From Akkermansiaceae bacterium (GTDB lineage: Bacteria > Verrucomicrobiota > Verrucomicrobiia > Verrucomicrobiales > Akkermansiaceae), in contig JALOTR010000076.1 of NCBI GenBank assembly GCA_025457805.1, positions 1 through 12,978 on the forward strand: a stretch of DNA of 12,978 nt. The letters are read 5' to 3'. Shown here piece after piece: positions 8,812 to 12,978 of the stretch. Numbering within the stretch: the stretch's first letter is position 1; each line of letters begins with the position of its first letter. The translations under genes and the position numbers were made by a program. The notes beneath the pieces were generated by a model. The model did no database searches, was not told the origin of the DNA, and was given only the letters and a program-made list of their open reading frames with translations.

Positions 8812-9034
8812 TTAGATTTCGAAGTCGAATACGACCACGCGCTCGAGGCAGGGCACCACGATGTCGCGCACCCTTTCGTGTTCGGGGTGGGGGAGATAGG
8901 CATCGCGGCTGGCGGCGGTGTCGAAGCTCATGATGAATCTTGCCGACCATGCCTTTCATTTCTGCAAAGCAATTGTCGATCTGTGAAGGGCTGATGCCTT
9001 CCTTGAATTGGAACATGCCGAAGTGTCTGACCAT
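8812..9034 (-). pseudogene. Dabb-family (stress-responsive A/B barrel) protein, broken by an internal deletion
   Basis: The gene starts at the ATG at 9034 and encodes a typical Dabb N-terminus (MVRHFGMFQFKEG, then Met-Val-Gly-Lys-Ile) to about 8938. A second reading frame, 8937-8812, encodes the matching Dabb C-terminus: FIMSFDTAASRDAYLPHPEH, then the final strand Val-Val-Val-Phe-Asp-Phe-Glu-Ile and TAA. The middle of the domain, about 24 residues in complete members, is absent. The total length of 223 nt is not a multiple of three, so the two halves are out of frame. As it stands, translation from 9034 would continue in the wrong frame to 8639, running through the start of the large downstream gene. 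Dabb proteins are small dimeric ferredoxin-like barrels with varied or unknown roles. An assembly or sequencing error is possible. Confidence 0.75.
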
Positions 9035-9065
9035 GGAGTTTTTTTTGGGATTCGCGGAGTCTTAC

Positions 9066-9070
9066 GGAGG
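9066..9070 (+). promoter_or_regulatory. Shine-Dalgarno-like GGAGG upstream of GTG 9079
   Basis: GGAGG lies eight bases before the GTG at 9079, which is in frame with the hydrolase. This is the best-looking ribosome binding site near that gene, yet it favours a start that conflicts with the signal peptide beginning at 9181. Either the gene has a long N-terminus or the match is fortuitous. Confidence 0.3.
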
Positions 9071-9180
9071 ATGGGGGCGTGAACAATCTCCAATGTGATA
9101 TTCCAAATCCACATGAGCGGTCCGCTGAAGACCCCTCAGCCGCGCTTGCCGGGAGCGGATGCAGGCCCTATTTTTTCGAA

Positions 9181-10053
9181 ATGGATCTCCGCCCCTTCCT
9201 TTTTGCTCTCCTTTTCCCGCATGCATTGACTTGCGGTGCCGCCGCCGGGGAACCCGACATCGTGGTGCCTGCGGACTACGCAGCGCTCGATCCCGCCATC
9301 GCCGGCTGGCAGGCCCGGCTCGAAAGGGAAAACCCGGATCGCTTCGAAGCCCGCACATTTCGAAACGGGGATCGGACCGTCCGCTATCGCTGGTTTGCTC
9401 CAGAGCGCAGCGACCGGCCTCTTCCCCTTGTCATCGTCCTGCACGGCAGCTCGGGCAAAGGCAGCGACAATCTCGCCCATCTCGTCACCGGAAACAGCGT
9501 CGTTGGTGCCGGCTACTGGGCCGCGTCGGAGCAACAGCGCGGAAATCCCTGTTTTGTCCTGGCGCCCCAATGTCCGCCCGGCGAGATGTGGACCCGGACC
9601 GCCTCGTGGACTTCGCCCGTGCATCCCCTCTCTCCGGAACCGGCCCCCGCCCTTGCCGACCTCATGGCCTTGCTGGATAAAACGCTCGCCGCCCATCCCA
9701 TCGATCCCGGGCGCATCTATCTTCTCGGCGCCTCCATGGGCGGATACGGCGTTTGGGACTGGATCGTGCGCGACACTCGGCGCTTCGCCGCCGCGGTTGC
9801 TATCTGCGGAGGCATGCCCGAGGGTCAGGCGGCGGCACTTCGCGATCTGCCCCTGTGGATTTTCCATGGAGAAAACGACGGCATCGTACCGGTGGAGAAG
9901 TCCCGCCTCGCGTTCAGGGAGATTCTCGCTGCGGGCGGTCGGCCCCGCTACCGGGAATACCAGGATGGGCCGCACAGCATTTCTTCATATGCTTACCTCG
10001 ATCCCGGAGTCACCAAGTGGCTTTTTGCGCAGAGACGCAAGGCTGCGGAGTGA
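9181..10053 (+). CDS. Secreted alpha/beta hydrolase (esterase, PHB-depolymerase/dienelactone-hydrolase-like)
   Basis: This is a serine hydrolase of the alpha/beta fold, 290 aa from the ATG at 9181. It begins with a signal peptide (Arg4, then a Phe/Leu/Ala-rich core to about residue 22). The oxyanion-hole segment LHGSSGKGSDN is near residue 85. The nucleophile elbow Gly-Ala-Ser185-Met-Gly-Gly-Tyr, Asp233 in FHGENDGIVP and His265 in DGPHSIS form the catalytic triad with the expected spacing. A longer frame opens at the GTG at 9079, which has a well-placed GGAGG at 9066-9070. That start would put 34 residues before the signal peptide, so 9181 is preferred although its own ribosome binding site is poor. 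The substrate is unknown; an ester in carbohydrate or polymer breakdown is plausible. The gene is divergent from the Dabb/cytochrome unit. Confidence 0.85.
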   Translation: MDLRPFLFALLFPHALTCGAAAGEPDIVVPADYAALDPAIAGWQARLERENPDRFEARTFRNGDRTVRYRWFAPERSDRPLPLVIVLHGSSGKGSDNLAHLVTGNSVVGAGYWAASEQQRGNPCFVLAPQCPPGEMWTRTASWTSPVHPLSPEPAPALADLMALLDKTLAAHPIDPGRIYLLGASMGGYGVWDWIVRDTRRFAAAVAICGGMPEGQAAALRDLPLWIFHGENDGIVPVEKSRLAFREILAAGGRPRYREYQDGPHSISSYAYLDPGVTKWLFAQRRKAAE

Positions 10054-10100
10054 TCCGCGAGAGGAGGCCATCAGCTCGGGCCGCATTTCTATAATACAAA

Positions 10101-10133
10101 AATCCCGCCGACGGACTGGCCGCGGGCGGGATT
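10101..10133 (-). terminator. Intrinsic terminator for the TIGR04073 gene
   Basis: The nine-base arms AATCCCGCC (10101-10109) and GGCGGGATT (10125-10133) form a perfect G+C-rich stem with a 15-base loop. Read on the minus strand, the stem is followed by a T-run (GGCGGGATTTTTGTATT). It begins 52 bases beyond the stop codon of the minus-strand TIGR04073 gene. On the plus strand no T-run follows, so it is not a good terminator for the hydrolase. Confidence 0.65.
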
Positions 10134-10185
10134 GGTGAAAATAGGAGAAACGAATCGTGCGATCTGCTTCCTCCAAGCAAGCAAC

Positions 10186-10596
10186 TCAGTATTTCTGAGT
10201 GCGGGCGTGGTGGAAGTAGGTCTCGAATCCGAGTTCCGGTGGGAATTCGGAGAGGCCGTCGTGCACGTTCATCTCGATGCGATTGTCCTCACCGCAACGC
10301 TCATAAGGTGGCTTGAAGGTGCCGCGATAGGTGGGGCATGTGAAGGTGAAGAGCTCGTAGAAACCGTAACCGAGGCGGCGAAGCGCACGGTTGGTGCCAT
10401 CGACCGCACCGTAAGTCCAACCAGCCTTGCGACCGTAGGCCTCGTTCTTGCGGACGATTTGTTCCGGGATTTCGACAATGCCGTAAACGATGTTGCTGAT
10501 GGCGCGGCCGAGCTTGCGGGAGGATGTGTAGGTGGATCCGGGAGGTGCCTGGATGTCCGCCGAAACAAGTCCGGTGAGCGAGATCGTTGGGTTGCT
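10186..10596 (-). pseudogene. TIGR04073-family exosortase-system-associated protein, 5' end missing
   Basis: On the minus strand, 136 codons are open from just after an in-frame TGA (10597-10599) to the TGA at 10186-10188. The protein carries the family's signature: Arg-Lys-Leu-Gly-Arg-Ala, then Val-Tyr-Gly-Ile-Val-Glu-Ile-Pro-Glu-Gln-Ile. It continues with a Gly/Arg/Tyr-rich stretch (GRKAGWTYG, RRLGYGFYELFTF) and ends HARTQKY. Its first residues, SLTGLVSA before Asp, look like the last part of a signal peptide with its cleavage site. No ATG, GTG or TTG start lies in frame and the start of the signal sequence is lost. The break falls where G+C-rich DNA becomes A+T rich. The family is known from Verrucomicrobia with exosortase systems, and its role is unclear. 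The protein could be expressed only from an unusual start or a frameshift. Confidence 0.75.
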
Positions 10597-10796
10597 TCAA
10601 CCATATAAATAGACTTAAACGCTTATTCAGCAAAGATTACAGGTGACATACAAAATCGAGTACCTAAGTATATTAATTACTCATGCAGAATGTGGGGTTG
10701 GGGGAATTTCACAAAGATTAACATGGTCGAACAGTATAATGTTGGACTATTTGATCTAATATTTAAGTTATTCATTTTTCTATCTTTTAAATCACC
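10597..10796. other. A+T-rich junction region, no supported gene
   Basis: The region begins at the break in the TIGR04073 gene. At the boundary is a perfect five-base inverted repeat, GGTTG-CTT-CAACC (10590-10602). A TATAAT at 10735-10740 matches the -10 consensus exactly but has no acceptable -35 partner. It would place a transcript start some 50 bases before the 38-codon ORF. A 29-codon hydrophobic ORF (10723-10812) overlaps that ORF and has no ribosome binding site. I see no transposase, integrase or terminal repeats. Confidence 0.4.
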
Positions 10797-10913
10797 ATGT
10801 TTATACATATAGCAGAAACATTAAACTATGGAAGCATTGAGAGTTTTTTGCTTAGAAGTGAGCTAACGCAGCTTCAAACGATTATGAATAAGGTATGCAA
10901 GTTTATTAGTTGA
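10797..10913 (+). CDS. Small 38-aa ORF ending in Phe-Ile-Ser: candidate RiPP precursor
   Basis: ATG to TGA encodes 38 residues: an N-terminal part MFIHIAETLNYG, an amphipathic stretch around SELTQLQTIM, then Val-Cys-Lys and the C-terminus Phe-Ile-Ser. FxsA-type precursors of three-residue cyclophane peptides end in or near Phe-x-Ser, and an FxsB-like radical SAM gene lies about 680 bases downstream on the same strand. The only gene between them is the unknown 191-aa protein. An in-frame TAA at 10788-10790 fixes the ATG as the only upstream start. Against it: no Shine-Dalgarno sequence is visible, a 38-codon frame is easily open by chance, and real FxsA peptides are usually longer with one or two residues after the motif. 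The role as precursor is an inference from position and C-terminus. Confidence 0.35.
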   Translation: MFIHIAETLNYGSIESFLLRSELTQLQTIMNKVCKFIS

Positions 10914-10946
10914 TGTATTCAGATAAAAAATAAATCTTATGCAGCA

Positions 10947-10975
10947 TTGATCTTCATTCAACTATGGTATCTTAT
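10947..10975 (+). promoter_or_regulatory. Weak candidate promoter for the A+T-rich gene pair
   Basis: TTGATC (10947-10952, 4 of 6) and TCTTAT (10970-10975, 4 of 6) are separated by 17 bases. A transcript would start near 10982, after the ATG at 10964 but before the ATG at 11006, which would favour the shorter start. Such matches are frequent in A+T-rich DNA. Confidence 0.2.
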
Positions 10976-11005
10976 TTGTACATCTCTACCTTTATATATA
11001 TAGCA

Positions 11006-11581
11006 ATGGTTAACTTTTTGAATGGTCTTGAAAGCCTTATCAGTGAATGGGATGATCAAACTCCTCGTGAACCCGATAAAGATAAAGATTTAATCTTTGT
11101 AAATGGAGAAGAAGGAACCATAAATTCTAATGGTAAATTATCTTGCTTGGAAGCTTCGATTTTTTCAAGAAATAGTCGAATTTTTGAAGATGCTATAGAA
11201 AAAGGTGTTAAATCTTTGGTCTTATATCTTACTGATTCTGTTGGGCTAATAACATATACTAGCTGTGAAGGGCATCGAGTTAATCGAGAGTTAAATATAT
11301 TGAAGCATCGCAATGTTGGGATTTTACCCAGAAACTTGGAAGAGTATAATTTTGTCAAATACAATTTAAAACAGGTTGAAAGTTTTTTTGTTAAGTTAAA
11401 TAATAATAAATGTGTTCAAGTCACTATTGATGAAAATTTCGTTGAATCAGAAAATGGGAAAATGCCTTGCATAGATATTCTTTTTCTGCCCAAACTGGGA
11501 AAAGAAAATGACTATTTTCTTGCTCTGGAAGAAGTCTATCAGAATTTTCTAGAGCTAACAAAACGCCAATTCAAACGATAG
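11006..11581 (+). CDS. Unrecognised 191-aa protein paired with the radical SAM gene
   Basis: I do not recognise this family. From the ATG at 11006 it has 191 residues. An upstream in-frame ATG at 10964 would add 14 mostly hydrophobic residues, and neither start has a ribosome binding site. It begins FLNGLESLISEWDD, followed by a charged linker. Next come a helical/beta core (SLVLYLTDSVGLITYT), a striking Ser-Cys87-Glu-Gly-His90 motif, then RNVGILPRNLEEY, and a helical C-terminus ending KRQFKR. Its stop codon overlaps the AGGAG of the radical SAM gene, which starts 13 bases later, so the two are probably co-translated. Possible roles are a partner or recognition protein, or a second modifying protein. 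Its length argues against a simple peptide precursor. Codon use is A+T rich, unlike genes before 10600. Confidence 0.7.
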   Translation: MVNFLNGLESLISEWDDQTPREPDKDKDLIFVNGEEGTINSNGKLSCLEASIFSRNSRIFEDAIEKGVKSLVLYLTDSVGLITYTSCEGHRVNRELNILKHRNVGILPRNLEEYNFVKYNLKQVESFFVKLNNNKCVQVTIDENFVESENGKMPCIDILFLPKLGKENDYFLALEEVYQNFLELTKRQFKR

Positions 11582-11584
11582 GAG
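11580..11584 (+). promoter_or_regulatory. Ribosome binding site of the radical SAM gene, overlapping the upstream stop
   Basis: AGGAG lies ten bases before the ATG at 11595 and shares bases with the TAG stop (11579-11581) of the preceding gene. The arrangement indicates translational coupling and supports 11595 as the start. Confidence 0.7.
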
Positions 11585-11594
11585 CATACCCTAT

Positions 11595-12623
11595 ATGTCT
11601 AAATTCACGACATTTTTATTAAAAGTAGCTAGTAGGTGTAATTTGGATTGCACTTATTGTTATGAGTTTAAACTTGCTGATCAATCTTGGAAAGACCAGC
11701 CACACCTTATGACTTCTGAAGTTTGGAGAGTTTCTGCCGAAAAAATCTCAGATTATGCTCTTAAACATGAATTATTATCCGTAGGTATTAATCTACATGG
11801 AGGAGAACCCCTGCTTTTGGGGAAAAAGAACATTAGGTTTCTGCTTAGTGACTTTAAGTCAATTCTAAGTAAAAATAATATTAATGTGAGTTATGGTCTA
11901 CAAACTAATGGGGTTTTACTTGATCAAGAATGGTTAGATATTTTTAGTGAGTTTAATGTCCGAATAGGTATCAGTCTTGATGGGGATCCAAATGCTCATG
12001 ATAAAAATAGAGTGTTTTTTTCGGGCAAAGGATCTTATGCTATAGTCAGAGAGGCTATTAATTTATGCCTATCTCAAGCTAAAAACAGGGAAGTTTTTGG
12101 TGGGACTTTAGCTGTGATTGATGTTGAATCAGATCCGATAGAAGTTCTGCATCATTTCTTAGATATAGGAGTGAAGACAGTTGATTTTCTATTTCCAGAT
12201 GCAAATTGGGATTCTTTGCCTCCTGGTAAGAAACATTTTCATGAAACTATTTATGCGGATTGGTTAATAAAAGTTTTTAATGAGTATTTGAGGATCAATG
12301 ACCCAAGTATTTCTATTAGGATATTTGAAACTTTGATCAAGCTTTGCCTTGGTTATAAGCATAACATGGACATATTTGGGATTGCGCCTATAGAAATCTT
12401 GGTTATATCAGCTAACGGAGATCTACATGCTTTAGATTCTTTGAAGGCTTCCCTACCAACTTACTTAGGAAAGAACATCCTTAGTGATGACTTTGAATAT
12501 TCTACTATTGCCAAAACTGAGTTAGGAAAAGCACAGACAGGTGGATACGAAAATTTGGCTGATAAATGTAAAGCATGTGTGAACTCGTTAATCCCATCAT
12601 TCACTTACATTCGTTATGGATGA
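11595..12623 (+). CDS. FxsB-like radical SAM peptide maturase with degenerate C-terminal SPASM region
   Basis: This is a radical SAM enzyme of 342 aa. Cys15-x3-Cys19-x2-Cys22 in SRCNLDCTYCYEF binds the catalytic [4Fe-4S] cluster. His68-Gly-Gly-Glu-Pro72 and Ser127-Leu-Asp-Gly130 are the usual SAM-binding and core motifs. The flanking sequence matches my recollection of FxsB-type RiPP maturases, which crosslink Phe-x-Ser: LADQSWKDQP after the cluster, the pattern IRIFETLI, then FGIAPIEILV and Leu-Asp-Ser-Leu-Lys. The SPASM region starts normally (Cys325-Lys-Ala-Cys328), but the following cysteine and Gly-Gly-Gly are replaced by Pro-Ser-Phe-Thr. The frame ends soon after at Ile-Arg-Tyr-Gly. A plausible continuation lies in the next frame (12616-12690). 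The enzyme may therefore be frameshifted, or may have lost its auxiliary cluster. Family membership is likely. The substrate is inferred. Confidence 0.85.
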   Translation: MSKFTTFLLKVASRCNLDCTYCYEFKLADQSWKDQPHLMTSEVWRVSAEKISDYALKHELLSVGINLHGGEPLLLGKKNIRFLLSDFKSILSKNNINVSYGLQTNGVLLDQEWLDIFSEFNVRIGISLDGDPNAHDKNRVFFSGKGSYAIVREAINLCLSQAKNREVFGGTLAVIDVESDPIEVLHHFLDIGVKTVDFLFPDANWDSLPPGKKHFHETIYADWLIKVFNEYLRINDPSISIRIFETLIKLCLGYKHNMDIFGIAPIEILVISANGDLHALDSLKASLPTYLGKNILSDDFEYSTIAKTELGKAQTGGYENLADKCKACVNSLIPSFTYIRYG

Positions 12624-12690
12624 ATACGGCTTTAGATCTCGTAATATCGTAAGCTATGACCGTAATTTTTCCAATGCTGTTCATCTGTAG
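12616..12690 (+). pseudogene. Possible frameshifted C-terminal tail of the radical SAM enzyme
   Basis: In the +1 frame relative to the radical SAM gene, 24 codons from 12616 to a TAG at 12688-12690 read Asp-Glu-Tyr-Gly-Phe and then SRNIVSYDRNFSNAVHL. In complete FxsB-type proteins, His-Arg-Tyr is followed by Gly-Phe-Asp-Asn-Pro-Ser-Val-Tyr-Cys and a hydrophobic helix. The order Arg-Tyr, Gly-Phe, Asn, Tyr and hydrophobics is kept here, which suggests one continuous protein interrupted by a single-base shift near 12612-12623. The expected final cysteine is absent. The stretch is short, so the resemblance is suggestive only. Confidence 0.4.
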
Positions 12691-12738
12691 TGGTACTGAC
12701 AAAAATTTTAGCAGTAAGCAGCGATCTTACACATTTAC

Positions 12739-12864
12739 ATGGTGAGCCATAATTACTGGAATCCTTGGGTATCGATCGGCGTAGCTCTGCTATATGTGTT
12801 AGTCCTACACTACAATTTCAGTTGCTATACTTGTGATAATGCTAAGTGCAATTGCGGGTGTTAA
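12739..12864 (+). CDS. Small 41-aa ORF with membrane-like helix and Cys-rich tail
   Basis: ATG to TAA encodes 41 residues. The N-terminus has two tryptophans (Asn-Tyr-Trp-Asn-Pro-Trp), followed by a hydrophobic run of about 14 residues (VSIGVALLYVLVLH). The tail holds five cysteines in 13 residues: Cys29-x2-Cys32-x4-Cys37-x-Cys39-x-Cys41, the last being the C-terminal residue. It lies 115 bases after the radical SAM stop on the same strand. The layout suggests a small membrane-anchored metal- or disulfide-rich peptide, or a cysteine-rich RiPP substrate. No ribosome binding site is visible, and an open frame of this length can arise by chance. The cysteine clustering is the main reason to list it. 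Confidence 0.3.
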   Translation: MVSHNYWNPWVSIGVALLYVLVLHYNFSCYTCDNAKCNCGC

Positions 12865-12978
12865 CTGTTCCGTTCTTTGCGTTTGCATTCCGTTTTGCCT
12901 TTCAGTCCATTAAAGGTGTCATACGTAACACATAATCACGTGATTTTACTCGGTAGAGTGCATCTATCTTAAAGATGC
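12865..12978. other. Terminal stretch without a gene; short hairpin at the edge
   Basis: No ORF is supported in the last 114 bases. The final 19 bases form a stem-loop, GCATCT-(7 bases)-AGATGC (12960-12978), cut by the window edge. No T-run can be seen because the sequence ends there. Confidence 0.3.

Noticed and set aside
10301..10633. 110-codon minus-strand ORF starting in the A+T-rich side
   Set aside because: It reads the TIGR04073 gene in the wrong frame. Its start resembles a signal peptide, but a frameshift at the junction would be needed to join the real frame, and charged residues interrupt the hydrophobic run.
10723..10812. 29-codon hydrophobic ORF
   Set aside because: It has no ribosome binding site and no C-terminal motif, and it overlaps the more interesting 38-codon ORF. 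Phe/Leu/Ile richness is expected from A+T-rich DNA.
10600..12978. Transposase, integrase or CRISPR array in the A+T-rich island
   Set aside because: No such coding motifs, no repeat-spacer pattern and no terminal inverted repeats are visible.

Overview
The window most likely comes from a member of the Verrucomicrobiota (PVC superphylum). The evidence is a large secreted protein that fuses a DUF1080 domain, a PVC-type dehydrogenase-like propeller, HEAT repeats, a LamG-like domain and a C-terminal CxxCH haem domain, plus the remains of a TIGR04073 exosortase-system-associated protein. Both are characteristic of Verrucomicrobia/Planctomycetes. Positions 1 to about 10600 are G+C rich. The remainder is A+T rich, and the switch is abrupt.

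Layout of the G+C-rich part. Bases 1-274 hold the end of a small protein with two CxxC pairs (+). It converges on a cystathionine gamma-synthase-like PLP enzyme of the long, fungal-type form (-, stop at 294). About 660 bases without a convincing gene follow. Next come tRNA-Val(CAC) (-, 2445-2519) and, divergently, DNA primase dnaG (+, to 4583). dnaG converges on the very large five-domain PVC cytochrome protein (-, 4609-8799). Twelve bases upstream of that gene, on the same strand, is a Dabb-family gene with an out-of-frame internal deletion. A secreted alpha/beta hydrolase is transcribed divergently (+, 9181-10053). A minus-strand terminator follows at 10101-10133, then the 3' part of a TIGR04073 gene (-) whose start and most of whose signal peptide are missing.

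The truncation of the TIGR04073 gene coincides with the composition change at about 10590-10610. The A+T-rich segment (10600-12978) carries a two-gene unit. The first gene encodes an unrecognised protein of about 190 aa. The second encodes a radical SAM enzyme whose core resembles FxsB-type RiPP maturases, the enzymes that crosslink Phe-x-Ser motifs into three-residue cyclophanes. Its C-terminal SPASM region is degenerate, and the reading frame may be shifted. Two short ORFs flank the pair. Upstream is a 38-codon ORF ending in Phe-Ile-Ser-COOH, the kind of C-terminus expected of an FxsA-like precursor. Downstream is a 41-codon ORF with a membrane-like helix and five cysteines in its last 13 residues. 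The working hypothesis is a laterally acquired, possibly decaying, peptide-modification locus inserted in or beside a TIGR04073 gene. A chimeric assembly at about 10600 must be excluded first.
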